A DNA stretch of 64,000 bases from Nioella sp. MMSF_3534 (GTDB taxonomy: Bacteria > Pseudomonadota > Alphaproteobacteria > Rhodobacterales > Rhodobacteraceae). This document shows, in pieces, positions 37,549 to 46,592 of the stretch. The stretch spans positions 1 through 64,000 of the forward strand of contig NZ_JASHJX010000005.1 in assembly GCF_030732985.1 (NCBI RefSeq), given 5' to 3'. The notes beneath the pieces are model-generated. The model had not been told where the DNA came from and searched no databases. It worked only from the letters and a program-made list of their open reading frames with translations. The translations under genes and the position numbers were made by a program. Each line of letters begins with the position of its first letter. The stretch's first letter is position 1.

Positions 37549-38690
37549 ATTTCGAACTGACCGACGAACAGGTGATGATCTTCGACATGGCGAAAGCCTT
37601 TGGCGAGGAACATATCGCCCCCTTCGCGATGGAATGGGAAGCGGCGGGCACGATCCCCAAGGACCTGTGGCCCAAGATCGCGGAGCTTGGCTTTGGCGGG
37701 CTTTACGTGTCCGAGGAATACGGCGGATCGGGGCTGAGCCGTCTGGACGCCACGCTTGTCTTCGAGGCGCTGGCGATGTCCTGCCCCGCCGTGGGCAGCT
37801 TCCTGTCGATCCACAACATGTGCGGCGGCATGATCGACAAGTTCGGCTCGGACGAGACCAAGGCGAAATGGCTGCCCGACCTGTGCAGCATGGAGAAAGT
37901 CTTTTCCTACTGCCTGACCGAACCGGGATCGGGATCGGACGCCGCCGCGCTGCGCACGCGGGCGGAACGGACGAATGAGGGCTATTCGCTCACCGGCACC
38001 AAGGCGTTCATCTCGGGCGGCTCCTATTCCGACGCCTATGTGACCATGGTCCGCACGGGTGAGGACGGGCCCAAGGGCATCTCCACAGTGGTGGTCGAGG
38101 ACGGGGCCGAGGGGCTTTCTTTCGGGGCGCTGGAGAAAAAGATGGGCTGGCTTGCCCAACCCACGGCGCAGGTGCAGTTCGACGACTGCAAGGTGCCTGC
38201 CGGGAACCTGATTGGCGAGGAAGGCAAGGGATTTGTCTACGCCATGGCGGGGCTCGATGGCGGGCGTTTGAACATTGCGGCAAGCGCCCTTGGCGGCGCG
38301 CAGAAGGCGCTCGATCTGACGCTGGCCTATATGGGCGAACGCAAGGCCTTTGGCCGCACCATCGACAGCTTCCAGGCGCTGCAATTCAAGCTGGCCGAGA
38401 TGGAGGTCAAGCTGCAATCCGCCCGCACCTTCCTGCGGCAGGCGGCGTGGAAGCTGGACAACAAGGCCCATGACGCCACCAAGTTCTGTGCCATGGCCAA
38501 GATGTATGTGACCGATGCAAGCTTCGACGTGGCCAACACCTGCCTTCAGCTTCACGGGGGCTATGGCTACCTCGCCGATTACGGGATCGAGAAGATCGTC
38601 CGCGACCTGCGGGTGCATCAGATCCTCGAAGGCACGAACGAGATCATGCGGCTTATCGTTTCCCGTCAAATTCTTGCGGAGCGCGGTTAA
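37545..38690 (+). CDS. Isobutyryl-CoA dehydrogenase
   Basis: This 381-residue acyl-CoA dehydrogenase is placed in valine catabolism by its neighbours and resembles ACAD8: CLTEPGSGSDAA, GTKAFISGG and the late LHGGYGYLADYGIEKIVRDLRVHQILEGTNEIMR (written in part). The catalytic glutamate is in the EGTNE region (E of LEGTNE). FAD binds the GERKAFGRTI helix. It oxidises isobutyryl-CoA to methacrylyl-CoA. The stop and the next start overlap as TAATG. Isovaleryl-type substrates are less likely given the operon. Confidence 0.93.
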   Translation: MNFELTDEQVMIFDMAKAFGEEHIAPFAMEWEAAGTIPKDLWPKIAELGFGGLYVSEEYGGSGLSRLDATLVFEALAMSCPAVGSFLSIHNMCGGMIDKFGSDETKAKWLPDLCSMEKVFSYCLTEPGSGSDAAALRTRAERTNEGYSLTGTKAFISGGSYSDAYVTMVRTGEDGPKGISTVVVEDGAEGLSFGALEKKMGWLAQPTAQVQFDDCKVPAGNLIGEEGKGFVYAMAGLDGGRLNIAASALGGAQKALDLTLAYMGERKAFGRTIDSFQALQFKLAEMEVKLQSARTFLRQAAWKLDNKAHDATKFCAMAKMYVTDASFDVANTCLQLHGGYGYLADYGIEKIVRDLRVHQILEGTNEIMRLIVSRQILAERG

Positions 38691-39724
38691 TGTCGGACAT
38701 CACCTGCCGTATCGACGGCCGCGCGGGCCGGATCACGCTCAACCGCCCCAAGGCGCTGAACGCACTCACCTGGGACATGTGTCTGGAGATCGAGAAAGCG
38801 CTGACGGCCTGGGCGGATGACCCGGTGGTCAATCTGCTGATCATCGACGGTCTACCCTGCGAAAAAGCCTTCTGCGCGGGCGGCGATCTGGCCGAGATGT
38901 ATGCGACCGGCAGCGCGGGCGACTACAGCTATGGCCGCCGCTTCTGGCAGGACGAATACCGCATGAACGCGGCCCTGTTCAATTTCCCCAAACCCGTCGT
39001 CACCTTCCTGCAGGGCTTCGTCATGGGTGGCGGTGTGGGCGTCGGCTGCCACGGCTCGCACCGGATCGTCTGCGATGACAGTCGCATTGCCATGCCCGAA
39101 ACCAAGGTGGGTCTGGTGCCGGATGTAGGCGGCTCGCTGATCCTCGCCCGCGCGCCGGGGCGCTTGGGCGAATATCTCGGCGTCACTTCGACCCGGATGG
39201 GACCGGGCGATGCGATCCATGCAGGCTTCGCCGATTACTACATCCCGCGCGACCACTGGGCATCGTTGATCGAGACGCTTGCGGAAACCGGTGATTGGGA
39301 GGCCGTGGATCGCAGCGCCCTGCCCGCCCCGGACTCTAAGATCGCCGCGCAACAGGCTGAGATAGATGATCTTTTCGGCGGAGAAACTCTGCGCGATATC
39401 GTCAATCTGCTGACGGCGACCGATAGCGACTTCGCCCGAAGCGCCCTGAAGGCGATGGATGGGAACTCCCCTATTTCAATGGCTTGCGCGGTGGAGTTGA
39501 TCCATCGCAGCCGCATGAAAGACACGATCGAAGGCGCGCTCGACATGGAATACCGCTTTACAGCGCGCGCCATGGAAAAAGGCGATTTCCTAGAAGGCAT
39601 CCGCGCCCTCATCATCGACAAGGACAACGCGCCAAACTGGCGCCACGCCGGACCGGGCGCGGTTCCCCCCGCCGAGGTTTCCGCCATGTTCCGGCCCCTC
39701 GGGGCGGATGCCCTGACCCTCTGA
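38690..39724 (+). CDS. 3-hydroxyisobutyryl-CoA hydrolase
   Basis: The 344-residue product is a crotonase-fold hydrolase of the HIBCH type. The oxyanion and catalytic region reads GFVMGGGVGVGCHGSHRIVCDD, with MPETKVGLVPDVGGS following (written in parts); the E and D are the expected catalytic acids. It removes CoA from 3-hydroxyisobutyryl-CoA, the step that lets valine carbon leave as free acid. Position directly between dehydrogenase and mmsB supports HIBCH over a generic enoyl-CoA hydratase. Confidence 0.92.
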   Translation: MSDITCRIDGRAGRITLNRPKALNALTWDMCLEIEKALTAWADDPVVNLLIIDGLPCEKAFCAGGDLAEMYATGSAGDYSYGRRFWQDEYRMNAALFNFPKPVVTFLQGFVMGGGVGVGCHGSHRIVCDDSRIAMPETKVGLVPDVGGSLILARAPGRLGEYLGVTSTRMGPGDAIHAGFADYYIPRDHWASLIETLAETGDWEAVDRSALPAPDSKIAAQQAEIDDLFGGETLRDIVNLLTATDSDFARSALKAMDGNSPISMACAVELIHRSRMKDTIEGALDMEYRFTARAMEKGDFLEGIRALIIDKDNAPNWRHAGPGAVPPAEVSAMFRPLGADALTL

Positions 39725-39736
39725 AGGAGAGACATA

Positions 39737-40612
39737 ATGAAGATCGGTTTCATCGGCCTTGGCAATATGGGCAGCCCCATGGCGCTGAACCTCGTCGCGG
39801 CGGGCCACGCGGTGACAGGCTTCGACCTTGCCGCCCCCGCGCCCGAGGGCGTCACCATGGCGGCAAGCGCGGCAGAGGCCGCAACGGGTCAGGACGTGGT
39901 CATCACCATGCTGCCCAATGGCGCGATCCTGAAATCCGTGGCTGCCGAGGTGATCCCGGCCATGGCCAAGGGCGCGGTGCTGCTCGATTGCTCCACCGTC
40001 GAGGTCGAGGCCGCCCGCGAGGTGGCTGGCCAGTGCGAGGCGGCAGGGCTCGGCTTTCTCGACGCGCCCGTGTCGGGCGGTGTCGGCGGCGCTGCGGCGG
40101 GCACCCTGACTTTCATGGTCGGCGGCGGCGACGCGGCCTTCGCGACGGCCAAGCCGCTTTTCGACATCATGGGCCAGAAGGCCGTGCATTGCGGCCCGGC
40201 GGGCAACGGACAGGCCGCCAAGATCTGCAACAACATGATCCTCGGCGTGACGATGATCGCCACCTGCGAGGCGTTTGCCCTGGCCGACAAGCTGGGGCTC
40301 GCGCGCGACAAGATGTTCGACGTGGTCAGCACCTCCTCGGGCTACAGCTGGACCATGAACGCCTATTGCCCGGCGCCGGGCGTGGGACCGCAAAGCCCCG
40401 CCGACAACGACTACAGGCCCGGCTTCGCGGCGGAGTTGATGCTGAAGGACTTGCGCCTCAGCCAGGCCGCCGCCGAGGCCGCCGATGCCGACACGCCCAT
40501 GGGCCAGGCCGCGGCGGCGCTTTATGAACAGTTCGTGGAACGCGAGGACGGCAAGGGCATGGATTTCTCCGCCATGCTGCCCCGCTTCGAGAAACGCCAC
40601 CGTAACGGATGA
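39737..40612 (+). CDS. mmsB: 3-hydroxyisobutyrate dehydrogenase
   Basis: MmsB oxidises 3-hydroxyisobutyrate to methylmalonate semialdehyde with NAD+, feeding MmsA. The 291-residue product has GFIGLGNMGSPMA for the dinucleotide at 4-16, DAPVSGGVGGAAAGTL near 115 and GNGQAAKICNN, whose lysine (near 172) is the catalytic residue of the family. GAAGGAGAG is just upstream. It closes the valine operon and is followed by a short stem-loop. Confidence 0.95.
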   Translation: MKIGFIGLGNMGSPMALNLVAAGHAVTGFDLAAPAPEGVTMAASAAEAATGQDVVITMLPNGAILKSVAAEVIPAMAKGAVLLDCSTVEVEAAREVAGQCEAAGLGFLDAPVSGGVGGAAAGTLTFMVGGGDAAFATAKPLFDIMGQKAVHCGPAGNGQAAKICNNMILGVTMIATCEAFALADKLGLARDKMFDVVSTSSGYSWTMNAYCPAPGVGPQSPADNDYRPGFAAELMLKDLRLSQAAAEAADADTPMGQAAAALYEQFVEREDGKGMDFSAMLPRFEKRHRNG

Positions 40613-40726
40613 CTGGGATCGGATCAGGAGAGGGATGGCGCGTCACGCCGTCGGGACAGCCGTCTCCCTCCGTCCGGTTCCACCTGATCCAACCGTCCGC
40701 TTCAGCGGACAGCGGGCCGACGAAGG

Positions 40727-40747
40727 CCCCCGCGCAAGCGGGGGTTT
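40727..40747 (+). terminator. Terminator of the valine operon
   Basis: CCCCCGC (40727-40733) pairs with GCGGGGG (40738-40744) around a GCAA tetraloop, followed by TTTG. It lies about 115 bp after the mmsB stop. The T-run is short. Confidence 0.6.
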
Positions 40748-40802
40748 GAGGAGGCACGCAGCCACCGCCCGTCAGGGCAACAGATTCAAACGGTAAGGAA
40801 AG

Positions 40803-40879
40803 TGGCGCGGTTGACGGGGCTCGAACCCGCGACCCCCGGCGTGACAGGCCGGTACTCTAACCAACTGAGCTACAACCGC
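40803..40879 (-). tRNA. tRNA-Asp (GUC)
   Basis: The minus strand reads as a 77-base tRNA with encoded CCA. The acceptor stem GCGGTTG/CAACCGC pairs perfectly; the anticodon loop CTGTCAC gives GUC. T-loop TTCGAGC and D-arm GCTCAGTTGG are canonical. Confidence 0.95.
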
Positions 40880-41013
40880 CCGCTGCTGCCGCCTCGGGGC
40901 GTTCATCCCCTTGGCGTGAAGCGGGTTCTATGTGCCTCGCGCCCCCCCGTCAAGCGCGGTTTTGCGCATAAATCCCTGTCGGGCGACTTTTTTCGCAACC
41001 GCCCCGCGCGGGC

Positions 41014-42015
41014 CTATCCACGCCTCAGCGGACGGCGCGGCGCGACCGGACTGCGGCGCTGTCTTTCGCGCATGAAAACATGGATCCCGGCCCCCGCGAT
41101 CAACACGGTGCCCGCCAGCACCCAAAGGTCCGGCACCTCCCCGAACACCAGCCAGCCCGAGGCGATGGCCAGCGGCAGGGCCGTGTATTCAAAAGAGGAA
41201 ATCGTCGCGGCGTTGCCCATCTTGTAGGCCGCCGATAGCAGGTATCCGATTGCGCCGGACATGCAGCCAAGCAGGATAAAGAGCGGCCAGTCGCCCGGCG
41301 TGGGCCAGACCCAGGCCCGGAACAGGAAGACAAGGCTTTCCGCCTCGACCCCTTCTGCAAACCGTCCATCGCCCGCCACCAGGTAGAAGCCGATGCTGAC
41401 CACAAGGAACACGCCCTGGATATAGACGGCCAGCGCCGAGGCCTTGGAATAGACCCCCAGTTTTCGCGTCATCACCTGCATCGCCGCATAGGCCGTGGCC
41501 GCAAGCACCGGCAGCAGAAGCGTCCAGCGCTGTGGCGCGTCTTCGCCCGCCATGCCGGGGCGGGTCATGACCAGAACGCCCGCAAAGCCCACGATGATCG
41601 CCGTGATCCTGTGCACGCCGACCTTTTCGCCCAGAACCACGACCGACAGCAGCGTGATGATCAGCGGTGCCACGAAGAAGGTCGCCACGGCATCGGCCAG
41701 CGGCATCACCGCCAGCGCCGCGAAATAGAGCATGTTCGAGATCACCACGAAGAGCCCGCGCATCAGGTGCAGCCCCGGCGTCGCGGTACGCAATTCGCGG
41801 AAACCGCCCTCGAATTGCAGGATCACCAGCGAAAAGACGATCCCGATGGCCGAGCGCACGAAAACCATCTGGTGCAACGGATAGTCGCCGCCAAGCGCCT
41901 TGATGAGGGAATCGTTCACGGTGATGAAGACCATGCCGGCCAGGATCAAAAGGATCGCAAGCGGCGGAGTCTCCTCGGTGGGGCGCGGAGGGCCGGGCAT
42001 CTCGTCTGCTTTCAT
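41014..42015 (-). CDS. DMT-family (EamA) transporter
   Basis: The 333-residue product has ten membrane helices in two EamA halves. Motifs include LIKALGGDYPLHQMVFVRSAIG and the second-half EYTALPLAIASGWLVFGE (given in part). Family members export amino acids or other metabolites; the substrate is not deducible. The start could also be the ATG five codons later. It is separate from tRNA-Asp and the pirin gene. Confidence 0.9.
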   Translation of the reverse strand: MKADEMPGPPRPTEETPPLAILLILAGMVFITVNDSLIKALGGDYPLHQMVFVRSAIGIVFSLVILQFEGGFRELRTATPGLHLMRGLFVVISNMLYFAALAVMPLADAVATFFVAPLIITLLSVVVLGEKVGVHRITAIIVGFAGVLVMTRPGMAGEDAPQRWTLLLPVLAATAYAAMQVMTRKLGVYSKASALAVYIQGVFLVVSIGFYLVAGDGRFAEGVEAESLVFLFRAWVWPTPGDWPLFILLGCMSGAIGYLLSAAYKMGNAATISSFEYTALPLAIASGWLVFGEVPDLWVLAGTVLIAGAGIHVFMRERQRRSPVAPRRPLRRG

Positions 42016-42099
42016 TGGTCGGGCGCGGGCGAGGATGAATGCCGCCGCGCGCGATCCAGCCCTAACGCGAAATGCCTGCCCTGAGAACCCTTTGCAGAC

Positions 42100-43062
42100 T
42101 CACCCCCCTTTCGCCCAGAGAGGGCCCCGATCCGGCGCGGGAATGAACTCCGCATCGTCGCCCGGGGGCAGATGGAACGGCCCCGATTGCCAGTCGGCCG
42201 CGCGCCATGCTTCCTTGGCCTCCAGGATCCGCTCCTTGCTGGAGGAGACGAAATTCCACCAGATATGGCGCGGGCCGTTCAGCGTCGCGCCGCCAAGCAG
42301 CACCAGCCGCGCCCCCGCCGGGCCAGCGGTCAGTGCCAACCGGTCACCGGGGCGAAAGACCATCATCTCGCCCGCGCCATGGCTGTCGCCCGCCAGCGTG
42401 ACCGAGCCTTCGGCCACATAGACACCCCTGTCTTCGTGATTGTCGGGCAAGGGCAGCTGCGCGCCCGGCTCCAGCACCGCGTCGGCGTAGAACATCTCGG
42501 AAGGGACCGGCACCGGCGCCGTTTCGCCATAGGCAGAGCCGAGAATCAGCCGCACCTCCTTTCCCTCGGCCTTCAGCAACGGCAGGTCGCCCGCGCCCGC
42601 GTGATGAAACTCCGGCGCGCGCTCTTCCTGGTCTTCGGGCAGGGCGATCCATGTCTGGATGCCAAAAAAGGGCATGGGCAGGGTCTGGGTCTCGTCATCG
42701 GTGCGTTCGGAATGGGTGATCCCCTGCCCCGCTACCATCAGGTTCACATCGCCCGGTTCGATCCAGCCATCGGTGCCCAGGCTGTCACGGTGATGCATCC
42801 GGCCCCGGTAGAGATAGGAAATCGTCGCCAGCCCGATATGCGGATGCGGGCGCACGTCGAGCCCCTTTGTGGGCAGCATCTCGGCCGGGCCCATCTGGTC
42901 GAAAAAGATGAACGGCCCGACCATCTGCCGCTTGGGCGCTGGCAGCGCGCGCCGCACTTCAAATCCGCCCAGGTCGCGGGCGCGCGGGATGATCAATGTC
43001 TCGATGGCATCAACCCCATCACCCATCGGGCAATGCGGGTCGAGGGCGGGGTTCCAGCTCAT
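42100..43062 (-). CDS. Pirin-family protein
   Basis: The 320-residue product is a bicupin of the pirin family. The N-terminal cupin has RPHPHIGLATISYLYRGRMHHRDS with the metal-binding histidines (near residues 76-98), then VMVAGQGITHSER. Some pirins are quercetinases or act with transcription factors; the iron site is conserved here. The leader RNA has an unusual complementarity around its ribosome site (43066-43104). Confidence 0.93.
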   Translation of the reverse strand: MSWNPALDPHCPMGDGVDAIETLIIPRARDLGGFEVRRALPAPKRQMVGPFIFFDQMGPAEMLPTKGLDVRPHPHIGLATISYLYRGRMHHRDSLGTDGWIEPGDVNLMVAGQGITHSERTDDETQTLPMPFFGIQTWIALPEDQEERAPEFHHAGAGDLPLLKAEGKEVRLILGSAYGETAPVPVPSEMFYADAVLEPGAQLPLPDNHEDRGVYVAEGSVTLAGDSHGAGEMMVFRPGDRLALTAGPAGARLVLLGGATLNGPRHIWWNFVSSSKERILEAKEAWRAADWQSGPFHLPPGDDAEFIPAPDRGPLWAKGG

Positions 43063-43104
43063 GTCCTTTGTCTCCTATCGTTTTGCAGCTAAGACAAAGA
43101 TAGG
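43063..43104 (-). promoter_or_regulatory. Leader with complementary segments overlapping the pirin ribosome site
   Basis: In the minus-strand transcript CCTATC and TTTGTCT occur in order, followed after a 13-base spacer by GATAGG and AGACAAAG, which pair with them in the same order. The latter include the AGGAG used for translation. A single fold cannot use both pairs unless it forms a pseudoknot. The segments are seen directly; regulation is inferred. Confidence 0.35.
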
Positions 43105-43252
43105 TCCAAAAGACGCACATACCTATTATAGCTCCGCACACAGGCACCGCGCAGCATTGCACGAGCGTAAACCCGATAGACTGCAAAGCCGGGCCTCCCG
43201 CCAACGGAACAAAGTCGCTGGCGGGAGAGCGGAACAGGGGCTGCAGCCGCTT

Positions 43253-44164
43253 TTACATGAACTCTAGAGCGTCCTCTTCCATGCCATCCCCGTCCATGGC
43301 CGGGTCGTCATAGGACCCGTCAAGGCTGAGGGCAGCCATCAGTTCGACGCCTTCGTCAGATGAGACCCCATCGAGGGCCCCATTGGCCACGGCTTCCTCA
43401 TAGGAGGCAAGCAGATCATCGGCAGAGTTCCACCCGTCCTCGGGCGCGTCGATGCGGAACAGTTCCTGCGGGATGTCGATCGGGTTTCCGTTGTCATCGG
43501 TGCCCGGGACAAGTTCCAGGAAGATCACTGATTCCAACTGAGTGATGTTGTAGTCGGGATCTTCCGCATAGAGGCTATCGTAGTAGGCGACGTAATTCTC
43601 GAATGTGCCGTCCTGGCCTTCCGGCAGGGCCTCTTCAAAGACGTAGACGCCATTCTCAATGCCGCCATTTGCGCCGATTTCGACGCCAAAGCCGATTTTC
43701 TCGAAGGTGGGATCTTCGGGGTCTTCGGGATCTTCGGGTTCGTCAGAGACGGATTTGATGGACCCTTCTTCGGTCGTGGTCGATGTGGCGCGGATACCAA
43801 GCACGTCAATTTCGTCAATGCTGCTGACATCGGTCAGTTCCACAAGGTAGCTTTCGCCGCTTTGAAGATAGGTTTCCTTCTCATCCGCATCCGGACCAAG
43901 CCCCGGATCCGATAGCGCAACTGCGCCATCCCACTGGATATCCTCACCCTCCAGCCGGGTGCCGTTCATGTTGAGCGGGCCATCAAGCGACGCACTGTCG
44001 CCTGAGAAGTCATTATCCCCGTAATAGATGGCATTCAAATCCATTGAGCCTTCGAGAACTTCGAGTTCCGCGAACACACTGCCGGTCACAGGATCTTCAA
44101 ACACGGTCACCGTGTAGGACAGCCCCTCCAACTCGTAAGTGAAAGTTTTGGAATGGTTAGGCAT
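43253..44164 (-). CDS. Acidic protein of unknown function
   Basis: The 303-residue product has no signal peptide and is strongly acidic. An N-terminal domain of about 1-130 starts FTYELEGLSYTVTVFEDPV; a linker with a triple EDP repeat (PEDPEDPEDP) precedes a second domain of about 155-303. The tail is rich in D and E and ends FM, a style seen in type I secreted proteins; that is inference. GGAGGA is eight bases before the ATG. A longer open frame continues past the tRNA-Val gene and is not used. The 5' flank is AT-rich. Confidence 0.65.
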   Translation of the reverse strand: MPNHSKTFTYELEGLSYTVTVFEDPVTGSVFAELEVLEGSMDLNAIYYGDNDFSGDSASLDGPLNMNGTRLEGEDIQWDGAVALSDPGLGPDADEKETYLQSGESYLVELTDVSSIDEIDVLGIRATSTTTEEGSIKSVSDEPEDPEDPEDPTFEKIGFGVEIGANGGIENGVYVFEEALPEGQDGTFENYVAYYDSLYAEDPDYNITQLESVIFLELVPGTDDNGNPIDIPQELFRIDAPEDGWNSADDLLASYEEAVANGALDGVSSDEGVELMAALSLDGSYDDPAMDGDGMEEDALEFM

Positions 44165-44456
44165 AGGTATTCCTCCGGTCATAAAACCAGACATCGAGGA
44201 ATATGGCTTCCACGGCTGGTTTTCGAGCCCCCACCCGAACACCACAATTTCGCCACAAATTTTTCCAGATTTCGCCGATAATTGATAGATACCGCGGAGA
44301 TATGCCGGGGAAACAATTTGTTTCTGGGCAACAAAGCTTTGATGTAATTGAGATTTCTGTTGAGAGCATACCGGACCTGAATCGAGATAATCCGATCCTG
44401 AATGCGGAAAGCGCACATCACCGACAATGCTTATATTACAATATCGTGAGGTGGAA
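44165..44456. other. AT-rich interval downstream of tRNA-Val
   Basis: These 292 bases hold the promoter of the acidic-protein gene and are AT-rich against the local average. No duplicated tRNA 3' end, integrase or attachment repeat is visible. The tRNA-Val gene on the same strand ends at its right edge without an obvious T-rich stem-loop. Confidence 0.45.
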
Positions 44457-44532
<76 letters not shown>

Positions 44533-44574
44533 GTCGGCGGTTCTGATAGCGCGGGTCCGGAAGGGGCGCAAGCC

Positions 44575-45165
44575 CTAAGCAGTCAGGATTTGCGCCTTGC
44601 CGTCGCGGATGTGGTGAACCACCCCCTGCCCGCCCGGAACCGAGGCCAGATCGGCGATCGGCAACCCCAGAACGATACAGCGCAGCAGGCGCGACGTGAC
44701 GCCGTGGGTGACCAGAACCGTGGGGCCGGTCAGCCCCTCCAGCACCGCCTGAACCCGCGCCGCCATCTGGCCGAGCGTCTCGCCACCGGGGGCGGTGAAT
44801 TTCCACAGATGCGGGTCGGTCGCACGGGCGATGTCTGGATGCTCCGCGCGCAGATCCTGCACCGTGCGTCCTTGCCATTTGCCAAGGTCGATCTCGGCGA
44901 GGCGCGGATCGGCTTCTATTGTCAAACCCAGGCCCGAAACCGCGATCTCCGCCGTGCGCAAGGCACGGGGGGCGTCGCTGGAAATGACCCGGACCGGACC
45001 GGGCAGATGGGCTGCCAGAAGCTGGCCCTGCCTACGCGCCTGATGCAATCCCGCAGCGGTCAGGGGTGAATCAAGCCGGCCTTGCAGGCGTTCCTCGGTA
45101 TTCCACTGGGTTTCGCCGTGGCGCAGCACCCAGAGTTCGGGAAAATCTGTACTGGCTTGTTTCAT
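44575..45165 (-). CDS. Histidine phosphatase (phosphoglycerate-mutase superfamily)
   Basis: The 196-residue product has the RHG motif LRHGETQWN at residues 14-22 and ERLQGRLDSPLT, typical of the branch 1 histidine phosphatases; the second histidine is in LVTHGVTSRLL. Members include broad-specificity phosphatases and PGM-like enzymes; substrate is not clear. It stands between two tRNA-Val genes on the same strand. Confidence 0.9.
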   Translation of the reverse strand: MKQASTDFPELWVLRHGETQWNTEERLQGRLDSPLTAAGLHQARRQGQLLAAHLPGPVRVISSDAPRALRTAEIAVSGLGLTIEADPRLAEIDLGKWQGRTVQDLRAEHPDIARATDPHLWKFTAPGGETLGQMAARVQAVLEGLTGPTVLVTHGVTSRLLRCIVLGLPIADLASVPGGQGVVHHIRDGKAQILTA

Positions 45166-45195
45166 GGGCGCTTTCCGGTCCGATCAGGTCCTGTG

Positions 45196-45229
45196 AAAAC
45201 GAAAAGGCGCCGCGATACCGGGCGCCTTT
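45196..45229 (-). terminator. Stem-loop downstream of tRNA-Val (CAC)
   Basis: AAAGGCGCC (45203-45211) and GGCGCCTTT (45221-45229) form a 9-bp stem with a 9-base loop. On the minus strand it is followed by TCGTTTTC. It lies 12 bp from the end of the tRNA. Confidence 0.8.
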
Positions 45230-45240
45230 CGGAAGGAAAA

Positions 45241-45315
45241 TGGTGGGTGATAAGAGATTTGAACTCCTGACATCTTCGATGTGAACGAAGCGCTCTACCA
45301 CTGAGCTAATCACCC
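45241..45315 (-). tRNA. tRNA-Val (CAC)
   Basis: Minus-strand 75-base tRNA with CCA encoded. Acceptor GGGTGAT/ATCACCC pairs; anticodon loop TTCACAT between CTTCG and CGAAG gives CAC. Its anticodon stem is identical to the tRNA-Val (UAC) gene. Confidence 0.95.
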
Positions 45316-45366
45316 GCCGTGGGGCCGTCTTTTAGCGGCGCTTTCGCAACTGCGCAAGGGGCCAGA

Positions 45367-45726
45367 TCACGGTTTTTCCGGATCGTCCTCTGGCTCTGTC
45401 GGGGTCAGTTTCTCCCCCTTGTTCATGAGCTTGATTCGTGCGGTCAGCAGATCCCCGGAAGGTTTGCTGTCGCGCTTGCGCGGGGTGATCTTGCCAAGCC
45501 CCGGCAGCGAAATCACCTGCCCGTCATCGAGCGCCCGACCAATTGCTTCGCAGACCAGGCCCGCGGCCTCCCGCAGTTCCGACCGCTTGAGGTCGGACTG
45601 ATCGGCGATGGCCTGCATCAGGTCCTGCATCTTGTAGGCTTTGGGCTTATCCGCGCCCGTGATTTCGGCAGTTGCGCTGTTCGCATCCGCGGAAGAGGAG
45701 AGACTCACGATTTCTCCGGCTGACAT
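45367..45726 (-). CDS. HU/IHF-like DNA-binding protein
   Basis: The 119-residue product has an HU-type core at about residues 30-95: MQDLMQAIADQSDLKRSELREA, then ALDDGQVISLPGLGKITPRKRDSKPSG, which keeps the GxG..F/I arm region and basic residues of HU proteins. N- and C-terminal extensions are charged. It probably binds DNA as a nucleoid-associated protein. ATG 45726 is preceded by AGGGGG. It is not one of the standard HU or IHF subunits. Confidence 0.8.
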   Translation of the reverse strand: MSAGEIVSLSSSADANSATAEITGADKPKAYKMQDLMQAIADQSDLKRSELREAAGLVCEAIGRALDDGQVISLPGLGKITPRKRDSKPSGDLLTARIKLMNKGEKLTPTEPEDDPEKP

Positions 45727-45812
45727 ATGGCCCCCTGTCGGCAGTTTGTTGCTTCTGTGGAAACAACCTAGCAACCGATGCGCAGCTGCGCCAGAGCCGC
45801 ATTCGCGCCTGT

Positions 45813-46592
45813 TCAGCCCGCGCTGCCCGACGCCAGCCGAATATTGCGGGTATCCCACCGGGGCCAGCCCATCAGTTCGGACACGGTGGTGAAGCGATAG
45901 CCCCGCGCAATCAGACCATCCAGCGCGGCCGGCATGGCGCGCACGGTGGGGCCGATGATGTCATGGGCCAGAATCACCGCGCCCGAATGCGACCGGCTGA
46001 CGATGCGGTTGGCCACGACCGAACTGCCCGGGCGGCGCCAATCCTCGGGGTCGACGGACCACAGGATGGTGGGTAACTGCCGCGCTTCGTAGATCAGGTT
46101 GCGCTGACGCATGGACAGCAGCCCATAGGGCGGGCGCATGGTGACCGGCGGGCGGCCAACGGTTTCGTTGATCACGACGGTGGTACGGTCCAGTTCCCGC
46201 AGCAGCCCGTCATTGCCAAGCGAGGTCAGGCGCGGATGATTCCAGGTATGGTTGCCGATCTCGTGCCCCTCGGCCGCAATGCGCCGCGTCAATTCGGGGT
46301 AGAGCGCCACGCGGCGACCGATCAGGTAGAAGGTCGCGCGGATGTTCCGCGCGGCCAGCATGTCCAGCAGTTGCGGTGTCAGCGTCTGGTGCGGACCGTC
46401 ATCGAAGGTCATGGCGACCAATGGCTGATCCGTCGGAATTCGGGTGATCGTGGTCGGACCGCCCTGAGTGATCCCCTCGGGAATGGTCAGATCCATCCGG
46501 GCCTGCGCATTTGCGCGGCCAATCAGGGCGGGGCTGGCCAATATGGCCGTCAGGCAGCCGGCAAATCTGCGACGTGTCAGGTTGGTTTTCAT
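45813..46592 (-). CDS. Polysaccharide deacetylase, exported
   Basis: The 259-residue product has a Tat-like signal (TRRRFAGCLTAIL, residues 6-18) and a NodB-type deacetylase domain. MTFDDGPH has D64 and D65; HTWNH supplies H115 and H119 as metal ligands; RPPYGLLS and ILAHDI complete the active site. It likely removes N-acetyl groups from an envelope glycan. The ATG at 46592 has GGTGA six bases upstream. Confidence 0.92.
   Translation of the reverse strand: MKTNLTRRRFAGCLTAILASPALIGRANAQARMDLTIPEGITQGGPTTITRIPTDQPLVAMTFDDGPHQTLTPQLLDMLAARNIRATFYLIGRRVALYPELTRRIAAEGHEIGNHTWNHPRLTSLGNDGLLRELDRTTVVINETVGRPPVTMRPPYGLLSMRQRNLIYEARQLPTILWSVDPEDWRRPGSSVVANRIVSRSHSGAVILAHDIIGPTVRAMPAALDGLIARGYRFTTVSELMGWPRWDTRNIRLASGSAG

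Noticed and set aside
43195-43227. Stem-loop beyond the acidic-protein gene
   Set aside because: A 9-bp stem with a 15-base loop but no T-run on the minus strand; too weak as a terminator.
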